Assembly (NCBI RefSeq): GCF_022346425.1 | Contig: NZ_JAKRCW010000004.1 | Location: 1-64,000, forward strand | Source of the DNA: Pseudoglutamicibacter albus | GTDB taxonomy: Bacteria > Actinomycetota > Actinomycetes > Actinomycetales > Micrococcaceae | Direction: 5' to 3' | DNA: 64,000 nt | Part shown: in pieces, positions 26,736-36,045 of the stretch | How positions within the stretch are numbered: the stretch's first letter is position 1 | Layout: every line of letters starts with the position of its first letter | Made by a program: the position numbers and the translations under genes | The notes under the pieces: model-generated | Seen by the model: the letters and a program-made list of their open reading frames with translations, nothing else | The model's database searches: none | Told to the model about the DNA's origin: nothing

Positions 26736-28625
26736 GTGCGCGAACGGTGCATGCCGCAACTTGAAACGTTGCCATCCAACTACAACACGCCACAGCTGTT
26801 GCTCGACCGGATTGCACGCAACAAGCCCCTACCCGTCTACTCCGTCTATGACCCCAATGCCGAAACCTGGGTGGACGTTACCGGGGAACACTACAAACGC
26901 CTCGTAACCGACCTCGCTAAAGCCCTCATCGCCCACGGTTTCGAAGAAGGCTCCGTGCTCGCGATCATGGCCCCCACATCCTTCGAATGGGCACTAGCCG
27001 AACAAGCCGCATGGTTTGCAGGCGGGATCTCCGTATCGATCTATGAGACCTCCTCGATCTCCCAGATCGAATGGATCCTCACCGATTCCGGGGCAAGCCA
27101 CCTTTTGACCCAAACACCGGACGCCTCCGACCCGGCCGCGCAAGCGGTAGCGAATCTGCCTGCAGACCGCGCGCCACGCCACCTGCGCATGGACGTCGTC
27201 AACGACGCCGGCCACCCAGCCACGGTTCTCTACGACGGTGTACCCGTGGGCGCCGGACTCGCAGACCTCATGGCCTCCGGACGTGACTCCGGGGTGCCCG
27301 ACGACGAAGTGAACCTTCGCCGCAGCCGCCCGGGACTCAACGATCCCGCAACCCTCGTGTACACCTCCGGAACCGTCGGGCGCCCTAAAGGGTGCATCAT
27401 CACCCACGGCAACATCACGCTCGTAGCCGTCAACCTCGTTGAGCACTTGAGCGAAGTCGTTGGAGAGGGCGGGCGCACCGCGCTGTTCCTGCCGCTGGCC
27501 CACATCCTCGCCCGTGCCGTACAGCACGCATGCATGTACCGCGACATCACGGTCTCCCACTGCTCACCGCGCACCGTGACCCGAGACCTCCCGAACATCA
27601 AACCAACATTCCTGCTTGCAGTGCCGCGCATCTACGAAAAACTCATGGCTGGCGCGCTCGCCAAAGCAGAAGCCGAGGGCAAGGGCTGGCTGTTCCGCCG
27701 CGCCCGCTACATCGCGACCCAACGCGGACGCGCCGAAGACCAGGTGCGCCGCGGCCAACAGAAACCACGCAGCAACCCGCTGCATGAGGCCGAATACCGG
27801 CTATACAACAAGCTCGTGTACCCGAAGATCCGCGAAATCATGGGTGGAGAAGTTCGCTACTCGATCTCCGGGGCCTCTCCCCTGTTCCCGGACCTCGCGC
27901 ACTTCTTCAACGCGATCGGCCTCGGCGTGCTCGAAGGCTATGGCCTCACCGAAACCACCGCACCCTTGAGCGTGAACATGCCAGGTATACAGCGCGTCGG
28001 CTCGGTCGGTTTGCCGATCCCCGGAACCTGCGTGCGCATCGCCGATGACGGCGAAATCCTGGTGAAAGGCATCGGGGTTTTCGCCGGCTATTGGAACAAC
28101 CCGGAAGCCACTCAGGAAGCCTTCAACGACGAGGGCTTCTTCTACACTGGCGACCTCGGTGAGCTCGATGAAGACGGCTTCCTCACCGTTACCGGACGTA
28201 AGAAAGACATCATCGTGACCGCCGGCGGTAAGAACGTTGTCCCCGGCCCGCTCGAGGAGATCGTGCGGGAAGGCCGCATCGTGTCCCAGGTTGTTCTCCT
28301 GGGTGATGACAAGCCTTTCGTTTCAGCGCTGGTGACCCTGGATGAAGACGAACTACACACCTGGGCGAAAGCAGAGAAGGTCTCCGGAGTAGCGACCCTG
28401 GCCGATGCGGTGCGCAACATGCGCGTGCATGAGGAAATCCAGTCATACATCAACCGCGCCAACTCGACCGTGTCCCGGGCTGAATCTATCCGCAAGTTCG
28501 TGATCCTCGATGAAGACTTCAGCGAGGACGAAGGCACCCTCACTCCATCGATGAAGGTACGCCGCCCGCAGGTCTATCAGCAGTATGCTGACACGATCAA
28601 CACGATCTACCGCAAACGCTCATAG
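26736..28625 (+). CDS. long-chain fatty-acid--CoA ligase (AMP-forming)
   Basis: A 629-residue ANL-superfamily enzyme activating fatty acids to acyl-CoA through an acyl-adenylate. The P-loop reads TLVYTSGTVGRPKG near 210 (a Val where Thr is usual), GYGLTETTAP near 405 and TGRKKDIIVTAGGKNV near 488, the full set for FadD15-type proteins. No transmembrane segment is visible. The frame is open 191 codons further upstream, but that part overlaps pmt and is a shadow. GTG 26736 has AAGGAG five bases upstream. A strong terminator follows at 28648-28693. Confidence 0.93.
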   Translation: MRERCMPQLETLPSNYNTPQLLLDRIARNKPLPVYSVYDPNAETWVDVTGEHYKRLVTDLAKALIAHGFEEGSVLAIMAPTSFEWALAEQAAWFAGGISVSIYETSSISQIEWILTDSGASHLLTQTPDASDPAAQAVANLPADRAPRHLRMDVVNDAGHPATVLYDGVPVGAGLADLMASGRDSGVPDDEVNLRRSRPGLNDPATLVYTSGTVGRPKGCIITHGNITLVAVNLVEHLSEVVGEGGRTALFLPLAHILARAVQHACMYRDITVSHCSPRTVTRDLPNIKPTFLLAVPRIYEKLMAGALAKAEAEGKGWLFRRARYIATQRGRAEDQVRRGQQKPRSNPLHEAEYRLYNKLVYPKIREIMGGEVRYSISGASPLFPDLAHFFNAIGLGVLEGYGLTETTAPLSVNMPGIQRVGSVGLPIPGTCVRIADDGEILVKGIGVFAGYWNNPEATQEAFNDEGFFYTGDLGELDEDGFLTVTGRKKDIIVTAGGKNVVPGPLEEIVREGRIVSQVVLLGDDKPFVSALVTLDEDELHTWAKAEKVSGVATLADAVRNMRVHEEIQSYINRANSTVSRAESIRKFVILDEDFSEDEGTLTPSMKVRRPQVYQQYADTINTIYRKRS

Positions 28626-28647
28626 CTGGGCGGCAACGTAGGTCAAC

Positions 28648-28693
28648 AACACGGGTGGGCGGTAGCTGTGGCCAGCTACCGCCCACCCGTGTT
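28648..28693. terminator. bidirectional terminator between the acyl-CoA ligase and DUF1461 genes
   Basis: A perfect 21-bp stem (28648-28668 with 28673-28693) and TGGC loop between convergent genes. T-tracts are short on both sides. Confidence 0.8.
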
Positions 28694-28727
28694 TGAGCTC
28701 AAGCCTCAACGGCGGGGCCGTGTTCGT

Positions 28728-29789
28728 TTAGCGTTGATCGAACGCATCGTATTCGATGACGTAGTCCGAACCGTCTCGTTTCTCTTCCATCTGCTTGCGA
28801 GACAGCTCCCGGCGGCGGCGGGTTGGCCACGTCACGAGCATCAAAACCAGGTTGCCCACGAGCAACAGGCCGCCAAGTATGCCTGCCGCGATGACCCAGT
28901 ATTGCGGCGGGTAGAGCCGGATGAGCGAATCATCCCACGCGAACTGCCAGTTACCTTGTGAGAAGAAGAACTGGTGGAAGCCAACAAAGAACTCCTCCCA
29001 GCCAACCAACGCCACAGCCGCGCAGATGAGCAGCACCGCGAACGTTACGATCGAGCCGGCGAACAGGCCCCTGCGGACGCCTCCCGGGTAGGTTTTACGC
29101 AGGATGATGAAGCTGATCAGCAGAAGAACGAGCGCGATCACACCGAGCAGGTAGCACAGGTGCACAAGCGACTTGACGTCGGCCATGTGCGAGACCTCGT
29201 TGGCGGTGAACAGCGGACCTTCGTCGGTCTGGACTTGGGAGAGGTACTTACTTGGCGCGAAGTTGTTGAGATAGTCCACCCCGTATGAGCCATACAGAAC
29301 GCGGTCGCCGCGGGTGAATCCTGCCGGGTCTGCCGGGAAACCTGGAATGTGGTAGATAAACCACAAGACAGCGGAAGAGGCGACCAACCGAACGGCCGCT
29401 GCGAGCAACACGAACGGGGTCAAGACAGCGACTACCCACTGCAGGATGCGTGGGAAGACCGGCTTATAGTCGAGGCTCGCAGCAACAGTTTCATGCGAGG
29501 TCTCATCGCTGTAACCAGGCGTGGGCTTCTCCGAAACAGGCAAATACGTGCCCTGATCCCCAGACTGCTCTGAAGCCGGTGGCGCCCCGAGCACGGCGGT
29601 CTCAGATGCTGGCGGATGCTCAGACACCGGCGGGAACGCCTGGGTCGCTTCCTGGCTTTGGTTCAGATCACGGCTTTCGTTCGGGTTCGCAGGATCCGCC
29701 GGAGATTCAGGCGTCGCAGGGCCTTTGGGTCCCGTTGGGTTTTGCTCGTCTCTGTCCGCTTTCCAAGGATCAGGGGTATTCAGCGACAT
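28728..29789 (-). CDS. DUF1461 / TIGR01906 family integral membrane protein
   Basis: A 353-residue protein of unknown function. About 110 N-terminal residues are disordered and rich in Pro, Ser and Glu. A first helix (about 113-142) follows, then an extracytoplasmic region with GSYGVDYLNNFAP, three further helices near 210-230, 243-265 and 298-322, and a basic tail. Length and helix pattern match the TIGR01906 group. AAAGGA precedes the ATG. Divergent or unrelated transcription separates it from DUF3499, which begins its stop 82 bases upstream on the same strand. Confidence 0.8.
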   Translation of the reverse strand: MSLNTPDPWKADRDEQNPTGPKGPATPESPADPANPNESRDLNQSQEATQAFPPVSEHPPASETAVLGAPPASEQSGDQGTYLPVSEKPTPGYSDETSHETVAASLDYKPVFPRILQWVVAVLTPFVLLAAAVRLVASSAVLWFIYHIPGFPADPAGFTRGDRVLYGSYGVDYLNNFAPSKYLSQVQTDEGPLFTANEVSHMADVKSLVHLCYLLGVIALVLLLISFIILRKTYPGGVRRGLFAGSIVTFAVLLICAAVALVGWEEFFVGFHQFFFSQGNWQFAWDDSLIRLYPPQYWVIAAGILGGLLLVGNLVLMLVTWPTRRRRELSRKQMEEKRDGSDYVIEYDAFDQR

Positions 29790-29871
29790 CGAGGGTCCTT
29801 TCCGCCCCAGAATTGCTAAGAGGAGGGGCGTTGAAAGAGAAATCTAGAGCGCGGCGCTGCCGGTGAAGGTT

Positions 29872-30258
29872 TTAGTCGTCATCACGCACCAAGTGCAGGC
29901 CGGGTTTGGCTGGTGGCGGAGCGTTCTCGCCACCGAGGCGCTCGCGTGTGCGGCGCGGGGCTGTCCTTTCAGCTTGTTCCTGGTCCCGCTGTTCCTCTTG
30001 GTGGAGGGCATCTGCCAGGGCATACATGTCGTCCTTGGACAGTGGTTTCCGCTGCTCTGGGATGTCTAGCCGCAGAAGCTCCCAGCCGAGCGGGACCGAT
30101 AGGCGGTCGGCGTGGTGGTGGCACAGATCGTATGCGTGCGGCTCCACTTTCAGAGCCAACGGGCCGAGCACGGCGGTGGAGTCTGCGTACGCATACGTCA
30201 AGGTTGCGTACGCTTCCCTGCGGCACCCTGGACGAGAACAAAAACGTTGAGATTCCAC
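29872..30258 (-). CDS. DUF3499 family protein
   Basis: A 128-residue actinobacterial protein of unknown function. The N-terminal half matches the family: CSRPGCRREA with paired cysteines at residues 6 and 11, TLTYAYADSTAVLGPL, then YDLCHHHADRL with a further Cys and His cluster, suggesting a small zinc site. The C-terminal half is charged and probably disordered. The GTG at 30258 has no ribosome-binding site but a TACGCT box at -13 to -8, so it is probably leaderless. The frame stays open far upstream, but that stretch is antisense to the metallopeptidase gene. The pairing with a divergent metallopeptidase gene and a nearby whiB2 is conserved (Rv3258c-Rv3260c). Confidence 0.88.
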   Translation of the reverse strand: MESQRFCSRPGCRREAYATLTYAYADSTAVLGPLALKVEPHAYDLCHHHADRLSVPLGWELLRLDIPEQRKPLSKDDMYALADALHQEEQRDQEQAERTAPRRTRERLGGENAPPPAKPGLHLVRDDD

Positions 30259-30265
30259 GCTTGAT

Positions 30266-30271
30266 AGCGTA
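30266..30271 (-). promoter_or_regulatory. -10 box for leaderless DUF3499 gene
   Basis: TACGCT on the minus strand, 13-8 bases before GTG 30258; no Shine-Dalgarno sequence intervenes. Confidence 0.45.
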
Positions 30272-30338
30272 CTAGTCGCGTTAGGTAAAGAGGTGGAGGC
30301 AGGGCCGCAAACTGATGCGTGACTCTGCTCAATGGCTC

Positions 30339-30366
30339 TGGGCTCAACCTTTTGGGCCCAACCTTC
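30339..30366. repeat. 14-bp tandem repeat in a divergent promoter region
   Basis: Two 14-bp units (30339-30352 and 30353-30366), 12 of 14 identical, just upstream of the metallopeptidase -10 box. Confidence 0.6.
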
Positions 30367-30387
30367 TGGGTATCGGATGGGCGTGGA

Positions 30388-30393
30388 TATGCT
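30388..30393 (+). promoter_or_regulatory. -10 box for leaderless metallopeptidase gene
   Basis: TATGCT lies 12-7 bases before ATG 30400, with no ribosome-binding site. Confidence 0.5.
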
Positions 30394-30399
30394 GGCGGT

Positions 30400-30912
30400 A
30401 TGAGCTGGAGAATCGATCCACACCCGCACAGAGAAGGTTCGTTGGCTTCGCGGGCAGTCAGTGGGGGCGTTCAACGTCGCCGCGCCGATGCGCGGGGTCG
30501 ATGGCGTGGAAACGTCCTTCCGCCGATGTCGCCTGGTGCTGAGCGCCGGAATCAGCGGGTTGAACAGATCATGTGGGAGGTTGTTGACCGGCTTTTCGAA
30601 ACGTGGGCAGGTGAGCTTCAGGGCATCAATTTTGTGGTGCGGACCGCACCGACCTCCGCGTCCCTGGAGCGGGCTACCGCCCGCGGTGAAACGGTCCCGC
30701 TCGGGGTTGCAACAGTGAGGCAAGAGCGCCGGAACCCACACCGCAGCACACGCCATGTGGTGTTGTTTCGCAGACCGATCGAGACCTCGGCTGTGGATGA
30801 GCACCACTTGGCGCACATCGTCGCTGACGTTGTGATTGAGCTCGTGAGTGAGTTCCTCAACGTCCCGCCTGAAGAGATCGACCCGATCTATGGGACAGGC
30901 CCTCACCGTTAG
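30400..30912 (+). CDS. metallopeptidase-like (zincin-related) family protein
   Basis: A 170-residue protein like mycobacterial Rv3259, a family often annotated as metallopeptidase. A basic, Arg-rich N-terminus of about 50 residues precedes the domain. The C-terminal helix that carries HExxH in active zincins reads HHLAHIVADVVIELV, so a canonical zinc motif is not visible and catalysis is doubtful. The start is ATG 30400, chosen from the TATGCT box; the frame is open to 30319. It converges on the DUF5719 gene with 20 bases between. Confidence 0.75.
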   Translation: MSWRIDPHPHREGSLASRAVSGGVQRRRADARGRWRGNVLPPMSPGAERRNQRVEQIMWEVVDRLFETWAGELQGINFVVRTAPTSASLERATARGETVPLGVATVRQERRNPHRSTRHVVLFRRPIETSAVDEHHLAHIVADVVIELVSEFLNVPPEEIDPIYGTGPHR

Positions 30913-30932
30913 ATACCGGTAGCCCGCGGTTT

Positions 30933-32555
30933 CTAGTATTCGCCGCTTACGGATCGCGGAGCAACCGGGTTCAGATCCACCCGCACTGCAGCGTTGGATT
31001 GATCCGTGTTGAGAACATTCATCGCAGCGATTCCCACGCCGTCGGTAGTCACAACCGATGCGTAGGCTTCTCCGCGGCTAGAGGCAACGTGCAAGCCCAC
31101 CGCGTTCTTAGCTGGCTCGACTTCAACCGTGCGCTGGGCAGCGACTTCAACGCGCTGAGCTTTACCGAGCGTGCCGTTACCTAAGACCGGCGTGACCGTA
31201 ACCACCGCATCGTGGTCTGCGAAGATCCTCAACCGCGCCGCCCCCTGCTCCGGAAGCGCAACCAGGTTCTGGTTGCCCAGCGCTGAGGTGCCAGGGATAT
31301 ATGCCACGTCGTGGGCCTTATCGGCGTCCTGTCCGCGAAGTAGCCGCGCGGTCGCAGCAACCGAAGTATCCGCCTCAACCACGATCGAATAGGTGCCCGC
31401 CGGCAAAGCATCCGTAGCAACACTGCCCACGCTGCGCCCTTCCAAGGCCACTGAGCCGAGGTCAACAGACGTGCCGTTATCGCGCACCGCCGTCACGGTG
31501 GCCTGAGTTTTCTTAGCCGCCGGGTTGTAGAGGATGACGGAGGGGGTCAGATCCCCTGCTTCCTCAGTGCGGCGTGCGGAACGGTCAGCCGCAGGGTCTT
31601 GAGCCTGAACACCCGGGATGATCACCTTCTGACCCAGCTCGGCTTGAGCCTCAACACTGTCGATACCACCGGGAACCAAACCTCTGAGCGCGGTCTGAGC
31701 CACAGCGGCACGCACAGGCGAGCCCGAAGAATTCACCGTGACCGCGACCGCATCGGCATCAGAGGCAGCCGAGGCCAGGTTGATCGTGCGAGTATCGCCC
31801 GGGTTGAGCGTGAACTGCGGGATTCCAGCCGAGCTCACCCCATCCTTGGTAGAGACATCGACCTGCACCGTAGCGGTCGCCTGTTGCGTGTTAGTCACCA
31901 CCAAAACAGCGGCATGCCCCAACGTTGTGGAGCCACCCACAATCGTGTGTGACGTAGAAGGTGCCGTGCACGGCACACTCGCGAAACCTTCCAGGTCCCC
32001 ATCCTTTTGCCGGATAGTACGCACACCCGCCGCCGGTGAAGCATTACCGCCGAGCCCCTGAACCGTGAACCACGCCGAATCGTTGGCCTTCACACCACCC
32101 TTGCCAACGGCCTTCGTTCCAGACAGGCCCTGTTCGTTACGCGTTGCGACCTTGAGAGCTTCCTGTTCCGGAAGATCCTTCGAAACCTGCTCAGTCTTAT
32201 CCCCGCTTACGATGCGCGCTCCAGGAACGCGCATACCCCGGTCCCCTAAGGCTATGCCGCGCAGCGTGGAGGACGCGTGGTCAGCGCCAGGCGCGTAGGC
32301 AGAATCCGTGGCCCCCTGATTGGTGGAAGCCGCCGCGATAGTAGGCCCGCACACAAGTGTGCTTTCAGAAACCGGCAACGAGGTCGCAGCGATCGCCACC
32401 GGCTCCCCGTCTGTGTCCGGGGCTAAGAAATGATCAGCCACCGAAACAGCACCGAAACCTGCAACGAGCAACGCACCAGTGGCGGCGGCGAGAACAACCT
32501 TCGAACGCGACCGCGCGGTGCGAGGCGCTGGATCGTCAGTCTTCTTTTCGCTCAC
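30933..32555 (-). CDS. DUF5719 family secreted/membrane-anchored protein
   Basis: A 540-residue protein with a basic N-terminus, one hydrophobic helix (about residues 20-42) and a large exported region of repeated beta-sandwich-like segments (TATVQVDV, TQATVTAV, AVVTVTPV patterns), which suggests tandem Ig/adhesin-like folds. No enzyme motif is seen. DUF5719 genes lie beside the large glycosyltransferase in actinobacteria, so a cell-envelope role is likely. The start is GTG 32555, with AGGAGG six bases upstream; it overlaps the end of the glycosyltransferase gene by 20 bases, so the two are translationally coupled. Confidence 0.82.
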   Translation of the reverse strand: MSEKKTDDPAPRTARSRSKVVLAAATGALLVAGFGAVSVADHFLAPDTDGEPVAIAATSLPVSESTLVCGPTIAAASTNQGATDSAYAPGADHASSTLRGIALGDRGMRVPGARIVSGDKTEQVSKDLPEQEALKVATRNEQGLSGTKAVGKGGVKANDSAWFTVQGLGGNASPAAGVRTIRQKDGDLEGFASVPCTAPSTSHTIVGGSTTLGHAAVLVVTNTQQATATVQVDVSTKDGVSSAGIPQFTLNPGDTRTINLASAASDADAVAVTVNSSGSPVRAAVAQTALRGLVPGGIDSVEAQAELGQKVIIPGVQAQDPAADRSARRTEEAGDLTPSVILYNPAAKKTQATVTAVRDNGTSVDLGSVALEGRSVGSVATDALPAGTYSIVVEADTSVAATARLLRGQDADKAHDVAYIPGTSALGNQNLVALPEQGAARLRIFADHDAVVTVTPVLGNGTLGKAQRVEVAAQRTVEVEPAKNAVGLHVASSRGEAYASVVTTDGVGIAAMNVLNTDQSNAAVRVDLNPVAPRSVSGEY

Positions 32556-35500
32556 GCTCACCCTCCTCCACTAGGTCAGTCTCTGACACACCTGCTGGAC
32601 CAGATTCATCTGCTGGGTCGGGTTCAGTTGCTGGTTCAGATTCATCTGCTAGTTCAGGCTCAGCTGCATGCTCCGGCGTGTCCGTTGCTTCGGTTTCCGG
32701 CGCGTTTGTTGCTACCGCATCCGGATCGTATGGTTCACGGTAGACCGGCACGTAGCGGACGCGGTTGCGCCATCCGCGCGGCATCGGCATCATCGACAGC
32801 GCACAGAACGCCGCTACGATCGCCGAAAGAATCAGCCACGGGGTCTGCCACCACGTCGAATACGTAATATTCAACGTGCCGTCCTCTACGGGCAACTCGA
32901 AGGCCTGCATCCAGCCCTTGTATTTCTGTGGTTGCAGATCTTTACCGTTGAGGCTTGCGCTCCAACCGGAATCGAAGTTCTCTGCCATGACCACCAAGCG
33001 GCCAGAACCTTCCGAGCCAGCTTGTCCTTCCGAGCCAGCCGATCCTTCCGAGCCAGGTTGCGTGGTCTCAATCTTCTGATCGGTCACCGCGCCGTGCTCG
33101 CTCTTGAGCAGCTGCAGCATCGTGCCATCAGCGGCCTCAACGCGTACGCGAGAAGTGACAGAGCCCGTCAGCTCATAGAGTTCCTGAGTCGCCTCCGAAG
33201 TGTCCACTTGCCACAGCCAGGCCGGCGACCGCTCGCCACGGGTCACCGCGGCGATACCAGGGATCGAATCCAGGTTCTTCGCAACACTGCCATTATTAGG
33301 TGCGGCCTTCATCACGATGTAGCCAACACCCAGTTGCCTTAGCGTTTCAGCGGCATCGCCGCCGTCACCGGAAACCAAACCGGCAACAGCTTCCTTGGCT
33401 AGGTTTTGGCCCTTCGGCGCCTCAGCGATCACGGTGCCAGACGGATCCAACACGCTGCCACCCAGCGCGCTCGCGTGCGGACGTAAACGCACCTCTTCCA
33501 GATGCAAGCCATCACCGGTCACGATGTTGGCGCGGAAGAGACCATCCTCGGCACCGGATAGAACAAGGGTGCGTTCCTCAAACGGCCCCACACCGCGGTC
33601 AGCTGCTGTGACCGGAAGCGTCGTTTCCTCCACAGCGTGAACAGCAGGTTGCATCCCTAGACCACGGTCAGCATCCTGAGCAGCCGAATCCGATTGCGTC
33701 ATCGGAGCCAGCCAGGTGGTCCCACTCACCAGCATCGTGACCATGACCGAGTAAGCAACCAGCCTGCCCGTCCACCGTGTCCGCTGCACGTGCGCCCGGA
33801 TCCGTACAGTCCCCGCCTCACGCATCGCGCCGGCCGAGAACACAAAAGCGAGCCACACGAGGCTCACCGCGGAACCCACGTAATAGTGGGTGCGTTGCCC
33901 ACCAACAGTGGAGGCAACCAGCCAGCTCGCAGCAACCGATGCCGTGAACACAACCAACGCAACCAAGGCAAACACTCGGATCCACGTAGCCCGCTTGAGC
34001 GGAGCAACCAGGCCGATCAAGCCCATCAGCAGCAACGGAACACCGCACGCCAGCGCAACGATCAGCGCTCCATGACCTCCAGGAAGCCAACCCCACCCCG
34101 TCACGGTAGAGCCCGCGTCGAAACCCGATGGGAAACCCAGCAAAGCCTGCCACGCAGGCGTCGGCTCACCTGGTAGCGGCAAGCCAGGTTGCGCCAAAGC
34201 AATCCGCGGGGTGCGGATCGCATCAAGGATCGTAGGGGCGGAAGCGATCAACGCAGGAGCAGGAACCCACGCCAACACCCGAGCCCGGCGAGAAACCACG
34301 GCGGCAACCAGCGTGAAGACTACAAGCGGGACCAGCCACAACGGCTCAGCGGCAACCACCACAACGGCAAGAACACTCGCGAAAACAGCCGAAGGCCACG
34401 AGGACAGCCCTTCATTCTCCGAATAGGAGGCAACGCCCACCGCGCCACGAACACCTACCGCGCGCGCCAACGCATACACCAACAGCGGGAGAACAACATG
34501 CACCAACGCGGGAGCGATCCGGCCTTGCGTCAAATCAACCGCGAACACCGGAGCCAAAGCCCACAGCAACGCGCCGATGCCGCGGAAAGCCGGAGCGCGC
34601 GTGACCAGACGCAGAGCCCACCACATCGTGAACGCGGCAGCCGGCAAAGCTAAGAAATAGGCGACCACAATACCCATCGGAGCGTTACCGCCGCTGATGA
34701 GTGCAAGCCAGAACAAGATCCCAGCGAAAGCATCCGGCCCAGAGGCCATACCGAACATCTCGGTGGACCACGGCGAAACCGCGGCATGCCACATCTGTGA
34801 CAGCGAATCATTCGGCGTCAACAACGCTCCACCTGCGATGCCCTTAGCCATGATCGCGCCACGGAACGTCACCGCGCCAACGATCGCGGCGAGAGCCACC
34901 GCGATCACCCCGGCAGCAACGCCGCGGGTCGTACGGCCATCGGCGGCCGCGGCCTCAAAGGAATCATCGTCACCGCTGGCTTCGGCACGCGTTGTCTGAT
35001 CCGCTTGGGCTTCAGCATCATGCAACATCAACCCGTCGCGGATAGCCCGCTCGTGGTCTCTGTATTGCGCACGGCCCACCAGAAGCCTGTTCACACTCGA
35101 ACGAGGAACCTTCCGGATACGCCGCACCGATTTCCGGCCCCTGCGCACCGCCCCCATGCGGGTCAACGGGGCGAACGCGTGCCGGAACTCAAGCCCCGCA
35201 GTGTGCGTATCTCCAGCAATCAGGCGCGCCACAGCGCTACCCAGCCCGGACACGATCATCCACAGGCCAAGAAAAAAGGAAGTCAGCGGTGCCGCATACT
35301 TCAAACGCGTGTATTTCGCGGCAGCGTATTGGGCGTCCTCACCCGCGATGTCCTTGACCACATCGGGCCGGTGAAACATATACGCACCCGGAACAAGCAC
35401 CACACGGTGGCCTGCAAGCCATGCACGCCGCCCCAAATCGACGTCATCGCCAACACCAGGAAGAGCCGGATCAAACCCGCCGAGCTCCTCAAACACATCG

Positions 35501-36045
35501 CGGCGAATCAACATCCCAGCAGAGTTGACGCCTAAACGGTCCGTATACATGTCGTACTGGCCTTGGTCTTTTTCTTCAAGACCAACACCAGCGAACCGTT
35601 CACCGTGGCGGGTCAGGCTCAGACCGGCGTCCAGCAGATGCACTCGGTCGCTGGCATCCACCTGTTTAGCGCCAGCGACCGCGGTGGATTCAGACTTGCT
35701 GATCTCCGCAAGCATCAACTCAAGCGCATCAGCGGCAGGCTCGGAGTCATCGTGGATAAACCACAGCCATTCACGGGCTGCGCTTTCGCCCTGCGAAGGC
35801 ATGTGATCTACAGCTCGCTGAACAGCCGCACCAAAGTGGGTTCCAGGCTCTTCTAAGACCACGGCCGACTCAGGTAGAAGCTCGCGAAGTAGCTGCGCGG
35901 AGCCATCCCGTGAACCCGTATCAACGCCATATAACGCATCGACCGGCCGGGTCTGGGTCATAAGACCTTCGACCGTGGCCGGTAAAAACGATGCGGCATC
36001 ATGGGTGACAACAACTGCCGTTACATGAGCTGCGCTACTGATCAG
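32536..36045 (-). CDS. large membrane glycosyltransferase, family 2; probable CTG start
   Basis: About 1169 residues. The N-terminal GT-A domain (1-260) has VTAVVVTH, the DDS metal motif in FIHDDSEP near 97, and a GDDVDLGRRAWLAGH acceptor motif near 195. A region of ~12 membrane helices (about 380-790), an exported beta-rich domain and a last helix near 1085 precede an acidic Glu/Pro tail. It probably adds a sugar to an envelope polymer; the acceptor is unknown. The first ATG, 35961, would cut off the first beta strand of the fold. Upstream in frame there is no ATG, GTG or TTG before a stop, but a CTG at 36045 overlaps the whiB2 TGA (CTGA) and gives seven residues before VTAVVV. Confidence 0.85.
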   Translation of the reverse strand: MISSAAHVTAVVVTHDAASFLPATVEGLMTQTRPVDALYGVDTGSRDGSAQLLRELLPESAVVLEEPGTHFGAAVQRAVDHMPSQGESAAREWLWFIHDDSEPAADALELMLAEISKSESTAVAGAKQVDASDRVHLLDAGLSLTRHGERFAGVGLEEKDQGQYDMYTDRLGVNSAGMLIRRDVFEELGGFDPALPGVGDDVDLGRRAWLAGHRVVLVPGAYMFHRPDVVKDIAGEDAQYAAAKYTRLKYAAPLTSFFLGLWMIVSGLGSAVARLIAGDTHTAGLEFRHAFAPLTRMGAVRRGRKSVRRIRKVPRSSVNRLLVGRAQYRDHERAIRDGLMLHDAEAQADQTTRAEASGDDDSFEAAAADGRTTRGVAAGVIAVALAAIVGAVTFRGAIMAKGIAGGALLTPNDSLSQMWHAAVSPWSTEMFGMASGPDAFAGILFWLALISGGNAPMGIVVAYFLALPAAAFTMWWALRLVTRAPAFRGIGALLWALAPVFAVDLTQGRIAPALVHVVLPLLVYALARAVGVRGAVGVASYSENEGLSSWPSAVFASVLAVVVVAAEPLWLVPLVVFTLVAAVVSRRARVLAWVPAPALIASAPTILDAIRTPRIALAQPGLPLPGEPTPAWQALLGFPSGFDAGSTVTGWGWLPGGHGALIVALACGVPLLLMGLIGLVAPLKRATWIRVFALVALVVFTASVAASWLVASTVGGQRTHYYVGSAVSLVWLAFVFSAGAMREAGTVRIRAHVQRTRWTGRLVAYSVMVTMLVSGTTWLAPMTQSDSAAQDADRGLGMQPAVHAVEETTLPVTAADRGVGPFEERTLVLSGAEDGLFRANIVTGDGLHLEEVRLRPHASALGGSVLDPSGTVIAEAPKGQNLAKEAVAGLVSGDGGDAAETLRQLGVGYIVMKAAPNNGSVAKNLDSIPGIAAVTRGERSPAWLWQVDTSEATQELYELTGSVTSRVRVEAADGTMLQLLKSEHGAVTDQKIETTQPGSEGSAGSEGQAGSEGSGRLVVMAENFDSGWSASLNGKDLQPQKYKGWMQAFELPVEDGTLNITYSTWWQTPWLILSAIVAAFCALSMMPMPRGWRNRVRYVPVYREPYDPDAVATNAPETEATDTPEHAAEPELADESEPATEPDPADESGPAGVSETDLVEEGERERKED

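Noticed and set aside
30259-30906. Upstream extension of the DUF3499 frame
   Set aside because: It is antisense to the metallopeptidase gene; the family N-terminus starts at 30258.
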